From Enterococcus sp. 9E7_DIV0242 (lineage in GTDB: Bacteria; Bacillota; Bacilli; Lactobacillales; Enterococcaceae), in the NCBI RefSeq assembly GCF_002140975.2, contig NZ_CP147247.1, positions 1,550,001-1,614,000 on the forward strand: 64,000 nucleotides of DNA, given 5' to 3'. This document shows, one piece after another, positions 37,310 through 46,459 of this stretch. The translations under genes were made by a program, and so were the position numbers. Positions within the stretch are counted from its first letter, which is position 1. Each line of letters opens with the position of its first letter. Below the pieces are notes generated by a model. The model made no database searches, was not told the origin of the DNA, and saw only the letters and a program-made list of their open reading frames with translations.

Positions 37310-37509
37310 GCTTTTGAAGAAAAGCGTGGAACATAATTCAGTCCCGCACTCCTCTATACACCTAAAACTGAATAAACGGTGGGTAACCACTGTGTTTCAA
37401 GGCTCTTCGGAAATAAGCCGTAGTATTCTGAAAATGTGAGTGATCACTTTCATATACTACGGCTTATTTCTTGAAGCAGACCACTTTTGGCCCAACCTCT
37501 TCAAAAGCT
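37310..37509. repeat. Composite intergenic inverted-repeat element between cdaA and nifJ
   Basis: Ends are 12-bp perfect inverted repeats AGCTTTTGAAGA (37310-37321) and TCTTCAAAAGCT (37498-37509). Inside is a second perfect 17-bp stem GAAATAAGCCGTAGTAT / ATACTACGGCTTATTTC (about 37415-37470), and CGGTGGGTAACCACTG. On the minus strand the left end runs into TTTTTTATTT, so the whole may also terminate nifJ transcription. Parts recur at 3200-3256 and 13395-13410. It could be a MITE-like remnant or a structured terminator. Confidence 0.6.
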
Positions 37510-37521
37510 TCTGTTTTTATG

Positions 37522-40500
37522 CTATTCTTTTTCTCTTCGCGCAGCCCGTTCTGCTCGACGCGCCGCTCTACGTGCATCTGCTTCCGGATCTTTGACACGT
37601 TCTTTTCTTTCACGTACTGGTTTTTCCGTCGGCTGCGTACCAGATTCCGCTGCTGATTTTTCCAGTCTCGCACGAATCTTTTCTTCCTGACCAGCCACAC
37701 GAGCATAACTGTAGAAACGATTTTTCGCATCGTTTACGGTCTTATCAAACAGCTTCCCTGCGTACTCTGCCTGTGTAGATTCCAGTGCGGAGAAACGGAC
37801 CTGCTTTCTCATAAAGCCTTTCATTTCATCAAAATTCGGTTTTTTATAATCCAAAGTCATTGGATTCTTCCCTTTTTCTCTCATTTCAGGATTGTAACGA
37901 TACAGTGACCAATAACCTGATTGAACCGCTTCTTTTGCCTCTAGTAAAGTTTGGCTCATACCACCTTTCAGCCCATGAGCGATACATGGCGTATAAGCAA
38001 TAATGAGGGATGGTCCAGGGAATTTTTCAGCCTCTTCAAAAGCTTTGATCGTCTGCATTTGATTTGCCCCTGAAGCAATTTGTGCAACATACACATTTCC
38101 ATAGGTCATGGCCATCATGCCCAAATCCTTTTTGGAAATATATTTCCCGCTAGCAGAGAATTTCGCAATCGCTGAAGCTGGTGTTGCTTTCGATGTTTGC
38201 CCACCCGTGTTGGAATAGACTTCATTATCCAAAACAAGCATATTGACATCTGCACCACTTGCCAACACATGATCGATACCACCAAAACCGATATCGTATG
38301 CCCAGCCATCGCCTCCAATCATCCACTGGCTTTGCTTCACAAACAGGTCCCGATCTTCATAAATAGCTTCGAGTAACGAATGACCGGATTTTTCAGCTTC
38401 TAAAGCAGCTGTCAGCTTCGCAGCCCGTTGCTGTGTTCCTTCACTGTCAACCATATGTGCCAGCCAATCTTCCATCAGCAGCTTCAGCTCAGTTGATGCT
38501 TCGCTCATCGCTTCAGTCATTGCAACAGCCAGATATTCTCTTCTTGTTTGCGCGGCCAAAAACATCCCATAGCCAAATTCTGCATTATCTTCCAATAAGG
38601 AATTAGACCAAGCCGGACCTTGTCCAGCATCATTTGTAGTATAAGGTGACACAGGTGCTGCCGCTCCCCAGATAGAAGAACAACCTGTTGCATTGGCAAT
38701 CATCATCCGATCACCAAACATTTGTGTCAGCAATTTAACATACGGTGTTTCCCCACAACCCGAGCAAGCACCTGAAAATTCAAGTAAAGGTTTATTAAAT
38801 TGTGAACCGAGAACCGTATTCGGCTTCGCCGGATTTTCTTTTTGTCTCAAGGTCATAGAGAAGGCCCAATTCATGGCTTGCTCTTTTTGTTCGTTGTATG
38901 GCTTCATTACCAAGGCTTTTCCTTTAGCCGGACACGCTTCAACACAGAGACCACAGCCTGTACAATCTTCTACAGAAACCTGAATACGGTATTTCAAACC
39001 ATCTGCGCCACGCATTTCTCGCACGATATAGCCTTCAGGTGCTGCGCCCATTTCTTCCTCATCTGCAAGAAATGGTCGAATAGCCGCATGTGGACAGACA
39101 AAGGAACATTCGTTACACATCGTACAGCGATCACTGATCCACTCCGGCACTTCCAAAGCAATCCCGCGTTTTTCTACAGCTGTTGTTCCTAAAGGCATCC
39201 GCCCATCTGTCATACCATTATTGACCAAAGCTCCAACAGAAAGATCATTCCCATCCTGACGATTGATTGGTTCAACGATTTCACGAATATATTTTGAAAC
39301 ATCCATATTTGGTGTTGCAATCTTAATTTCACAGTCTTTCCAATCTTCCGGCACCTCTACTTCATGCAACAGTTCCACGGTACGATCGATCGCTTCCACA
39401 TTTTTTTCAACAACAGCCATCGATTTATGCCCATAGCTTTTCAGTGCTTCATCTTTCAAAATAGGTAATACTTCTTCAAAAGGCATGATATCAGCAAGCT
39501 TAAAGAATGCTGTTTCCATCGCAGTGTTGATTCTTCCGCCCAAACCAACCTCCGTTGCCAGTTTGACTGCATTGATCGTATAAAAGCGAATCTCATTTTC
39601 CGCAAGGTACTTCTTCATCTTTGCAGGTAAGAACCGTTCAAGCTGTTCATCATTCCAAATCGTATTGAGCAGGAAGGTTCCGCCTTTTTTCAAGCCTTTC
39701 AATAAATCATAGGTATTCAAATACGCCGCTGTATGACAGGCAATAAAATCTGCATGCTCAATGAGATAGGTCGACCGAATCGGAGTCTCCCCAAAACGTA
39801 GATGAGAAACAGTCAGTCCACCTGATTTTTTTGAATCATAGTGGAAGTAGCCTTGCGCATATTTATTTGTATGATCTCCAATGATTTTGATTGCTGATTT
39901 ATTGGCACCCACAGTTCCGTCAGAACCAAAGCCCCAGAATTTCGCTTGATAGGTCTGTGCATCAGTCAAATCGACCGCTTGGCCTGAATCTAAAGAGGTT
40001 TCAGTCACATCATCGACGATTCCTAATGTGAAACGAGACTTACGACTGCTTTCTTCCTTCAACAATTCATTATACACAGCGATGATTTGATTTGGTAAAA
40101 CATCTTTTGACCCTAGTCCATAACGACCACCAACGATTGCCGGACGAAGTGTGGACTCATATAAAGCACTTTGAACATCCAGAAGCAATGGATCACCACC
40201 AGCACCTGGTTCTTTCGTGCGATCAAGCACAGCAATTGATTTCACTGTCGCAGGCATCTTTTCTAAAAATGTATCAATTGGAAACGGACGATACAAGTGA
40301 ATATTCAAAAAACCGACCTTTCTTCCTTGAGCGTTTAAATGATCCACGGTTTGCTCGATCGTTTGCGCCACTGATCCCATAGAGACGATGACTTCTTCAG
40401 CATCCTCTGCTCCATAATAAGTCACTAGGTCATAATTGGTTCCACGTAGTTGATTGATTTCCTTCATATAGGATTGAACAATTTCCGGCAGCTTGTCATA

Positions 40501-41202
40501 ATATTGATTAACTGTTTCACGCTGTTGGAAGTGAATATCCGGATTTTGGTTTGTTCCACTGACCGAAGGATGGTTTGGGTTCATACTCCGCTCTCTAAAA
40601 TCAGCCAACGCCTCTTGATTTACCAGAGGAAGCAATTCATCATAATCGATCACTTCAATTTTTTGAATTTCATGGCTTGTTCTAAATCCATCGAAAAAGT
40701 TCATAAATGGTACTTTTGCTTCTAATGAAGCCAAGTGTGCAACAGGCGACAGATCCATCACTTCCTGTACACTGCTTTCACACAACATTGCAAAGCCTGT
40801 TTGACGAGCTGCCATAACATCCCCATGATCGCCAAAAATATTTAAAGCTCCAGTTGTTACTGCTCTACTTGCTACATGAAAAACAGTTGGAAGTAGCTCT
40901 CCGGCAATTTTATACATATTTGGAATCATCAGCAACAACCCTTGAGAAGCTGTATAAGTGGTCGTCATTGCTCCAGATTTTAGTGAGCCATGAACCACTC
41001 CAGCCGCCCCGGCTTCAGATTGCATTTCAACGATTTTGACTGGTTGACCAAATAAATTCAGTTTTCCTTCTGATGCCCACTGGTCAACCAACTCGGCCAT
41101 TGTTGAACTTGGTGTAATCGGGTAAATAGCTGCCAATTCTGTAAACGCATATGAGATATATGCTGCTGCAGTATTTCCGTCCATTGTTTTCATTTTACGC
41201 AT
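37522..41202 (-). CDS. nifJ: Pyruvate:ferredoxin (flavodoxin) oxidoreductase
   Basis: Oxidises pyruvate to acetyl-CoA and CO2 and reduces ferredoxin or flavodoxin. About 1226 residues in one chain. Domain I with YPITPSSTMAELVDQWA, the CoA/domain II-III parts, two [4Fe-4S] motifs CTMCNECSFVCPHA and CTGCGLCVEACPAKGK (about 690-750), and the TPP/[4Fe-4S] domain with CSGCGETPYVKLLTQMF, IGGDGWAYDIGFGGID and NTGGQTSKATP. The last 45 or so residues form a highly charged Arg/Ala/Glu tail (PEADARRAARRAERAARREK) not usual for the family. The ATG at 41202 is chosen with AAGGA upstream; starts at 41214 or 41193 are possible. It is transcribed alone. Confidence 0.96.
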   Translation of the reverse strand: MRKMKTMDGNTAAAYISYAFTELAAIYPITPSSTMAELVDQWASEGKLNLFGQPVKIVEMQSEAGAAGVVHGSLKSGAMTTTYTASQGLLLMIPNMYKIAGELLPTVFHVASRAVTTGALNIFGDHGDVMAARQTGFAMLCESSVQEVMDLSPVAHLASLEAKVPFMNFFDGFRTSHEIQKIEVIDYDELLPLVNQEALADFRERSMNPNHPSVSGTNQNPDIHFQQRETVNQYYDKLPEIVQSYMKEINQLRGTNYDLVTYYGAEDAEEVIVSMGSVAQTIEQTVDHLNAQGRKVGFLNIHLYRPFPIDTFLEKMPATVKSIAVLDRTKEPGAGGDPLLLDVQSALYESTLRPAIVGGRYGLGSKDVLPNQIIAVYNELLKEESSRKSRFTLGIVDDVTETSLDSGQAVDLTDAQTYQAKFWGFGSDGTVGANKSAIKIIGDHTNKYAQGYFHYDSKKSGGLTVSHLRFGETPIRSTYLIEHADFIACHTAAYLNTYDLLKGLKKGGTFLLNTIWNDEQLERFLPAKMKKYLAENEIRFYTINAVKLATEVGLGGRINTAMETAFFKLADIMPFEEVLPILKDEALKSYGHKSMAVVEKNVEAIDRTVELLHEVEVPEDWKDCEIKIATPNMDVSKYIREIVEPINRQDGNDLSVGALVNNGMTDGRMPLGTTAVEKRGIALEVPEWISDRCTMCNECSFVCPHAAIRPFLADEEEMGAAPEGYIVREMRGADGLKYRIQVSVEDCTGCGLCVEACPAKGKALVMKPYNEQKEQAMNWAFSMTLRQKENPAKPNTVLGSQFNKPLLEFSGACSGCGETPYVKLLTQMFGDRMMIANATGCSSIWGAAAPVSPYTTNDAGQGPAWSNSLLEDNAEFGYGMFLAAQTRREYLAVAMTEAMSEASTELKLLMEDWLAHMVDSEGTQQRAAKLTAALEAEKSGHSLLEAIYEDRDLFVKQSQWMIGGDGWAYDIGFGGIDHVLASGADVNMLVLDNEVYSNTGGQTSKATPASAIAKFSASGKYISKKDLGMMAMTYGNVYVAQIASGANQMQTIKAFEEAEKFPGPSLIIAYTPCIAHGLKGGMSQTLLEAKEAVQSGYWSLYRYNPEMREKGKNPMTLDYKKPNFDEMKGFMRKQVRFSALESTQAEYAGKLFDKTVNDAKNRFYSYARVAGQEEKIRARLEKSAAESGTQPTEKPVRERKERVKDPEADARRAARRAERAARREKE

Positions 41203-41262
41203 ACGAATAATCATCCTTCTATCTATTAAAAGTAAAGTTATTTAAACATTCATTCCTCATCT

Positions 41263-41291
41263 ATTATAACGGATAGAAGCAAACAATGAAA
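41263..41291 (-). promoter_or_regulatory. Promoter of nifJ
   Basis: TATAAT (41263-41268) on the minus strand; the -35 region TTTCAT (41286-41291) is weak, as expected for a regulated promoter. Confidence 0.55.
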
Positions 41292-41296
41292 CATTT

Positions 41297-41314
41297 TATT
41301 GAATTTTTTCACAA
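41297..41314 (-). promoter_or_regulatory. Rex-like binding site upstream of nifJ
   Basis: TTGTGAAAAAATTCAATA on the minus strand matches the Rex consensus TTGTGAANNNNTTCACAA at 12 of 14 fixed bases. It lies just upstream of the -35, about 50 bases before the likely transcription start. Confidence 0.5.
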
Positions 41315-41530
41315 ACTTTCAATATTCCATACTTTTCCATTCTGTTTCATTCATAAGAAAATATCTTTTTTGTCTAATAAACCAAGCTTTCATCTTGATA
41401 AATCGCACATCTTTTATGTTCAATCTTTTTTACTAAAATCTGTGAAAAAGATTCATAATCCAAGAAAACACTAATATTTGCTGATAATTTCAATGGAATT
41501 ACCAATAAATACAAACATGGTCTTCAAGTA

Positions 41531-41580
41531 CAAAAAAATACCCTCGATTGCAATCACTTAGTAAGTGATTGTAATCGAGA
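41531..41580 (-). terminator. Terminator of glnR-glnA
   Basis: CTCGATTGCAATCACTTA (41543-41560) pairs with TAAGTGATTGTAATCGAG (41562-41579), followed on the minus strand by TATTTTTTT. Confidence 0.95.
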
Positions 41581-41606
41581 GTGCGATAAAATTTTTTATT
41601 ACTTAA

Positions 41607-42947
41607 TTAATATAGCTCCAAATACTGTTCTCTTTCCCATTCAGAAACAGTTTGACGGAAGGCCGCCCATTCCATACGTTTCGCCTCAACAAAGTTTGCA
41701 TAGATATGTTCGCCTAACGCATCTTTCATTACTTCATCCTTGCGTAGCTCTTTGATCGCATTATGAATTGTTGATGGTAAATCTTCGATCTGCGCTTCTT
41801 TTCTTTCTTCTTCATTCATTACATAGATGTTTCTATCTACTGCTTTTGGCGGTGTGATTTCATTTCTGATACCATCCAACCCTGCCTGAAGCAGTACAGC
41901 CATTGTCAAATATGGATTGGCAGATGGATCAACCGAACGTAGCTCTAAACGTGTAGACAAGCCTCTTGACTCCGGTACACGTACTAGCGGTGAACGATTT
42001 CTTCCACTCCAAGCTACATAAACAGGAGCCTCATACCCCGGAACCAGACGTTTATAAGAGTTGACTGTTGGATTACAAACCGCTGTATAAGCACGAGCAT
42101 GCTTCAGTAGACCACCTAAGAAGTAATATGCTGTTTGACTAAGCTGCATTGGGCCAGCTTCATCAAAGAAGGCATTGCCTTCTTCTGTAAATAAGGACAT
42201 GTTACAGTGCATCCCGGAACCGTTAATCCCGAATAACGGCTTCGGCATGAATGTTGCGTGAAGGCCATGTTTTCTGGCAATTGTTTTTACAACCAGTTTA
42301 AATGTTTGGATGTTGTCACAAGCTTCCACAACATCTGCATACTTGAAATCGATCTCGTGCTGACCTGGTGCTACCTCATGATGAGAAGCCTCTACTTCAA
42401 AGCCCAGACTTTCCAATTCCAATACAATATCTCTACGACAATTTTCACCTAGATCCGTCGGGGCAAAATCAAAATATCCGCCTCTATCATTCAGATCCGT
42501 TGTAATTTCACCATCTTCATCCAGCTTGAACAGGAAGAATTCCGGTTCTGGACCCAAGTTAAACGAAGAAAATCCTAATTCTTTCATATCTGCAAGCGCA
42601 CGTTTCAGATTCCCACGAGGATCGCCTGCGAAGGGCTCACCATTTGGATTATAGATATCACAAATCAAACGAGCAACTTTTCCATGATCACTTTCCCATG
42701 GGAATATCATCCATGTAGATAAATCAGGATACAAGTACATATCACTTTCTTCGATTCGCACAAATCCTTCAATAGAAGAACCGTCAAACATCATTTTGTT
42801 GCTGAGTACTTTTTCCAGCTGACTCACGGGTACTTCAACATTTTTGATTGTCCCCATGATATCCGTAAACATCAGTCTTAAAAATCGAACATTCTCTTCT
42901 TCAGCAATTCGTTTGATATCTTCTACAGTCTTTTGTTTTTTTGTCAT
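41607..42947 (-). CDS. glnA: Glutamine synthetase type I
   Basis: Makes glutamine from glutamate and ammonia; also the nitrogen sensor that feedback-controls GlnR. 446 residues, the firmicute GSI-alpha length without the adenylylation insert. Motifs [60 protein letters not shown] and [24 protein letters not shown] are present. AAGGGAACTT precedes the ATG. It lies 36 bases after glnR in a two-gene operon. Confidence 0.98.
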   Translation of the reverse strand: MTKKQKTVEDIKRIAEEENVRFLRLMFTDIMGTIKNVEVPVSQLEKVLSNKMMFDGSSIEGFVRIEESDMYLYPDLSTWMIFPWESDHGKVARLICDIYNPNGEPFAGDPRGNLKRALADMKELGFSSFNLGPEPEFFLFKLDEDGEITTDLNDRGGYFDFAPTDLGENCRRDIVLELESLGFEVEASHHEVAPGQHEIDFKYADVVEACDNIQTFKLVVKTIARKHGLHATFMPKPLFGINGSGMHCNMSLFTEEGNAFFDEAGPMQLSQTAYYFLGGLLKHARAYTAVCNPTVNSYKRLVPGYEAPVYVAWSGRNRSPLVRVPESRGLSTRLELRSVDPSANPYLTMAVLLQAGLDGIRNEITPPKAVDRNIYVMNEEERKEAQIEDLPSTIHNAIKELRKDEVMKDALGEHIYANFVEAKRMEWAAFRQTVSEWEREQYLELY

Positions 42948-42983
42948 AAGTTCCCTTCACGTCCTTCATTTTTTTATCCGAAA

Positions 42984-43367
42984 CTATAATTTCGGGCCTT
43001 GCGATTGGAATGGATTTTGTTGAGTAAGTCCTCCTTGAGAAAGAATCTCGTCGTATAAAATTTTCCGAACATCTTCATCAGTCAGAGGCTTACCAGATGT
43101 ATCCATGCTTTTCTGTTCTTCCAGCTTCATTGTGTAAACACGTTTGATTCCCGCCATGTTTAAGCCATCTGACAGATAATCTTTGATTTCCAGTAAAGTA
43201 TCAATATCATTTAAAGAATACATTCTACGATTTCCTTCGCTTCTTTCCGGATGAATCAGGTCCTGCTCTTCGTAATATCGAATCTGACGTGCCGATAAAT
43301 CAGTCAGCTTCATAACTGTACCAATCGGAAAAACCGACATTGATCTTCTTAACTCTTTTTCTCTCAT
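42984..43367 (-). CDS. glnR: GlnR nitrogen-assimilation repressor (MerR family)
   Basis: Represses glnRA and other nitrogen genes when glutamine is high, aided by glutamine-bound GlnA. About 127 residues: winged helix IGTVMKLTDLSARQIRYYEEQDLIHPERSEGNRRMYSLNDIDTLL pattern in the first 70 residues, then a dimerisation helix and a short C-terminal tail. ATG at 43367 is preceded by GGGGGG at five bases. A GlnR box overlaps its own promoter region, indicating autoregulation. Confidence 0.96.
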   Translation of the reverse strand: MREKELRRSMSVFPIGTVMKLTDLSARQIRYYEEQDLIHPERSEGNRRMYSLNDIDTLLEIKDYLSDGLNMAGIKRVYTMKLEEQKSMDTSGKPLTDEDVRKILYDEILSQGGLTQQNPFQSQGPKL

Positions 43368-43395
43368 ATCCACCCCCCTCTCTTAGTTGCCTATA

Positions 43396-43448
43396 AGAAT
43401 AACAGCACTTTTTTCTCTTGTCAATGATTAATGTTAGGTTTCCTCACA
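43396..43448 (-). promoter_or_regulatory. glnRA promoter with GlnR box
   Basis: GlnR box TGTGAGGAAACCTAACA (minus strand, 43432-43448) fits TGTNAN7TNACA exactly. The promoter is TTGACA (43419-43424), 17-base spacer, TATTCT (43396-43401). The box lies just upstream of the -35. Confidence 0.88.
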
Positions 43449-43667
43449 TTAAATTTATTTTGTTCGGGTTTAGAAAATTTATAACAAGGTTGTGTGAGGA
43501 ATGGGCTATCTCAATAAATAAGTCAGATGACGCAGAAATCACTTTGCTCACTTTTAAAATTAGTCGCCTGTTTCTCCATTGTTTAGTTACTAAAAAGTTT
43601 GTTAATTGGTTCTAAGAGGTCGTCCCTGATCGGCCCACTCTTTCTCCCCAATAGACCAATAATAAAA

Positions 43668-43723
43668 AAAACGTATCAGGATCAAGCTCTCCTCTATAAG
43701 AGATCGATTCTTCTGATACGTTT
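43668..43723 (-). terminator. Second terminator downstream of the YnbB-like gene
   Basis: AAACGTATCAG on the minus strand pairs with CTGATACGTTT, with an inner GATCTCTTATAGAGGAGAGC stem, followed by TTTTTATTATT. Confidence 0.85.
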
Positions 43724-43861
43724 CAAGATTGTGCCAAAGCGCTTAGCTTCAAGCAACAAAAGTAGGTACTTTTCATCATCTGCTCTGCTCAAAAGGACAA
43801 TCACAGTGATTCTAAGCAATAAGCTGCTTCTGTCACACCGCTTATTTAGATTGAGGCACAT

Positions 43862-43893
43862 GAAAAGTCTGGGAAAATATTTATGTCCCAGAC
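43862..43893 (-). terminator. Terminator of the miaA-hflX-YnbB unit
   Basis: GTCTGGGA (43867-43874) pairs with TCCCAGAC (43886-43893); on the minus strand followed by TTTTC. Confidence 0.8.
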
Positions 43894-43953
43894 CCCCATG
43901 CTTTAATTGATTACTACAATATACAATGCTGAAGTAGGCAGATTTGCTTTTGA

Positions 43954-45207
43954 TTATGAATAAAATACGTCATTTACAGCATTTGTTACAGCAATCTTCA
44001 CATGCTCTGCAGTCAAGCCACCTTGAACATAGAGCATATACGGCGGCCTGATAGGACCATCCGCACTCAGCTCCATGCTAGCCCCTTGTACAAAGGTGCC
44101 TGCCGCCATAATGATGTCATCTTCATAGCCAGGCATATAGGATGGAATCGGTGCAACAAAGCTGTCTATCGGAGAAAATTTTTGAATTGCCTGACAAAAT
44201 GTAATCATCGCTTCCTTCTCTCTCAGCTCGACCATTTGAATTAAATCTGTCCTATGCTCATCCCATTTCGGTGTGGATTCAATACCAAAGGTTGCTAATA
44301 GAGCAGCTGTAAATACTGCTCCTTGAATTGCTTGACTAACCACGTGAGGCGCTAAAAAGAAGCCTTGCAGCATCTCATATACGGAATAAAGCATCGCGCC
44401 ACCCTCGCTACCGACTCCCGGCGTAGTCAATCGATAGGCACAACGTTCGACCAAGTCCTTTTTCCCAGCTAAATAGCCGCCTGTTCTTGCTATCCCACCA
44501 CCGGGATTTTTAATCAATGATCCTGCCATGAGATCTGCTCCAACCTGTGTTGGTTCTACTTCCTCAGCGAACTCACCATAACAGTTATCGACAAACACAA
44601 TAATGGTTGGATCGATTTGCTTAACAAACTGAATCATTTCACGAATCTTATCGATCGTGAAAGAAGGTCTGTCCGCATAGCCTCTGGAACGTTGAATACC
44701 AATAACCTTTGTCTGTGGCTTCATCTTTTTTCTAACCGTTTCGAAATCAACTTCACCACTAGTCAGCAGATCAACTTGGTCATAATGAATGTCATATTCT
44801 TTCATCGAACCGATCCCATTTCCAGCAAGTCCTATCACTTCCAGTAAGGTATCGTAAGGGGTACCGGTTATATACAGCAGTTCATCTCCCGGACGTAAAA
44901 TTCCAAAAAGGGCCGTTGCAATCGCATGTGTCCCGGAAATCATCTGAGGGCGAACCAACGCATGCTCTGCACCAAAAGCTTCTGCATACACTTTTTCCAA
45001 GGCATCTCGCCCCATGTCATCATATCCATAACCTGTTACCGGCATAAAATGAGTGTCCGATATGCGCTGATTCCGAAAAGCTTGCAGGACTTTCGCTTGA
45101 TTGTTCAAGGCAACTGTCTGCAGCTTTTTTATCTGTGGAGCAATTTTCTGTTCTACCTGCTCCAGCTTTGTAATCAGTTCTGGATGAAGCTCTTCTGTCC
45201 AGCTCAT
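43954..45207 (-). CDS. YnbB-like PLP-dependent lyase (aluminium-resistance / methionine gamma-lyase family)
   Basis: About 417 residues, fold-type I PLP enzyme related to cystathionine/methionine gamma-lyases. Visible: RPQMISGTHAIATALFGILRPGDELLY, the cofactor Asp in VFVDNCYGEFAEEVEPTQVGADLMAGSLIKNPGGG with the presumed PLP-Lys in SLIKNPGGG. The exact reaction is unknown; annotation as aluminium resistance protein is historical. The start at 45207 overlaps the hflX stop by four bases (ATGA) and has AAGGAG nine bases before it, better than an in-frame ATG at 45228. Third gene of miaA-hflX-ynbB, an order also known from Bacillus. Confidence 0.9.
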   Translation of the reverse strand: MSWTEELHPELITKLEQVEQKIAPQIKKLQTVALNNQAKVLQAFRNQRISDTHFMPVTGYGYDDMGRDALEKVYAEAFGAEHALVRPQMISGTHAIATALFGILRPGDELLYITGTPYDTLLEVIGLAGNGIGSMKEYDIHYDQVDLLTSGEVDFETVRKKMKPQTKVIGIQRSRGYADRPSFTIDKIREMIQFVKQIDPTIIVFVDNCYGEFAEEVEPTQVGADLMAGSLIKNPGGGIARTGGYLAGKKDLVERCAYRLTTPGVGSEGGAMLYSVYEMLQGFFLAPHVVSQAIQGAVFTAALLATFGIESTPKWDEHRTDLIQMVELREKEAMITFCQAIQKFSPIDSFVAPIPSYMPGYEDDIIMAAGTFVQGASMELSADGPIRPPYMLYVQGGLTAEHVKIAVTNAVNDVFYS

Positions 45208-46445
45208 TCCTCTGTTCTCCTTACCCATTTCGATTCATTTTTCGCAAATCCCCGAACCTGATAGCTGTTCTCAGCCTCTAAAAATTCTTCTGAAAGAACA
45301 ATGGTCTGTCGCTTCAGTTCACTCAATGCCTGCCCTTGATCTGCTCCTAAAGTCAACTCGTACGGTGATAGCAGCTCCATCATCTTTTCTCTGATACGAC
45401 TAATTAGTATTTCTTTGTCCTGGCTTTCCTTCGCTGAAACCAAAACATTCGGAAATAACGTAGGGGTAAACTCATCTTTATCGATTAAATCCTTTTTGTT
45501 GTAAACGGTCAAGACAGGAATTGTACCAAAATCCAACTCCTCCATCAACGCAGTGACAGTTTGCTCATGCTGCAATCGATTCGAAGCGCTGGCATCTACC
45601 ACATGTAACAACAGATCCATCTCACGACTTTCCTCTAAGGTCGATTGGAAAGCTTCAATCAGTTGCGTCGGCAGATCCTGAATGAATCCAACCGTATCTG
45701 TGATCGTGACAACCATTCCATTAGGCATCTGCCATTTTTTTGTTAGCGGATCCAATGTCGCAAACAGTTGATCCTCAGAGTATGTTTTAGCTGCTGTTAG
45801 TAAATTGATAATGGTCGATTTACCAGCATTCGTATAGCCAACCAGTCCAATCTGAAAAATATCTGCCGTTTGCCGTTTTTGACGACTGCGTTCTCTGTGA
45901 GCAGCTACTTCTTTTAATTCTCTTTTGATTACAGTTATTTTGTTGCGAATATGTCTACGGTCCGATTCCAGTTTGGTTTCACCCGGCCCTCTCGTTCCAA
46001 TTCCTCCGCCAAGACGAGACAAATGCTTTCCTTGTCCAATAAGCCGTGGCAACAAATAGTTCAGCTGAGCTAATTCCACCTGCAGCTTTCCTTCTCTCGA
46101 ACGGGCACGCAGTGCAAAGATATCTAAAATCAACTGTACTCTATCGATAACGCGAATCCCAAGTGCTTCACAAACTAATTGATTTTGTCTCGGAGTCATT
46201 TCATGATTAAAAATGATAACATCCGCCTCATAGGCATCTGCAAAATCGATCAGCTCCTGTAGCTTTCCTTTTCCGATCAAGGTCTGACGATCGACTCTCG
46301 GGCGTTTTTGCGTCAGACTAAAAACGACTTCACCTTGTGCCGTTTCTGTCAGGTTTTTCAGCTCTTTCATGGAATCTTCAAATTGTGCACTGTTCTCTTC
46401 TGTTTCGACGCCAACCACTATCACTTTTTCTTTCTCGTTTGCCAT
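45204..46445 (-). CDS. hflX: GTPase HflX
   Basis: Ribosome-associated GTPase that splits stalled or hibernating 70S ribosomes. About 413 residues: N-terminal HflX domain with RPRVDRQTLIGKGKLQELIDFA and coiled-coil, linker QLNYLLPRLIGQGKHLSRLGGGIGTRGPGETKLE, then the G domain with G1 GYTNAGKST, G3 DTVGFIQDLP and G4 NKKD. ATG at 46445 follows AAAGGA at seven bases; the in-frame extension to 46475 overlaps the miaA end and lacks its own site. Confidence 0.95.
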   Translation of the reverse strand: MANEKEKVIVVGVETEENSAQFEDSMKELKNLTETAQGEVVFSLTQKRPRVDRQTLIGKGKLQELIDFADAYEADVIIFNHEMTPRQNQLVCEALGIRVIDRVQLILDIFALRARSREGKLQVELAQLNYLLPRLIGQGKHLSRLGGGIGTRGPGETKLESDRRHIRNKITVIKRELKEVAAHRERSRQKRQTADIFQIGLVGYTNAGKSTIINLLTAAKTYSEDQLFATLDPLTKKWQMPNGMVVTITDTVGFIQDLPTQLIEAFQSTLEESREMDLLLHVVDASASNRLQHEQTVTALMEELDFGTIPVLTVYNKKDLIDKDEFTPTLFPNVLVSAKESQDKEILISRIREKMMELLSPYELTLGADQGQALSELKRQTIVLSEEFLEAENSYQVRGFAKNESKWVRRTEE

Positions 46446-46459
46446 GTCTTTGTCCTTTC

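Larger units (their letters stand above)
41215..41530. other. nifJ upstream region
   Basis: AT-rich stretch with the nifJ promoter and a Rex-like site, listed separately. A second weaker Rex-like sequence CTGTGAAAAAGATTCATAA (about 41441-41459) has a five-base centre and is probably chance. No gene seen. Confidence 0.5.
43449..43953. other. Intergenic stretch with two minus-strand terminators
   Basis: About 500 bases between the glnRA promoter and the YnbB-like gene. Two terminators are listed separately. The roughly 140 bases between them carry no convincing reading frame; two plus-strand frames here look like chance. Confidence 0.5.

Noticed and set aside
41441..41459. Second Rex-like sequence upstream of nifJ
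   Set aside because: The two half sites are separated by five bases instead of four and it lies far upstream of the promoter.
43418..43910. Plus-strand frames of 65 and 103 codons in the intergenic region upstream of glnR
   Set aside because: They run across the GlnR box and two strong minus-strand terminators and show no protein-like pattern.
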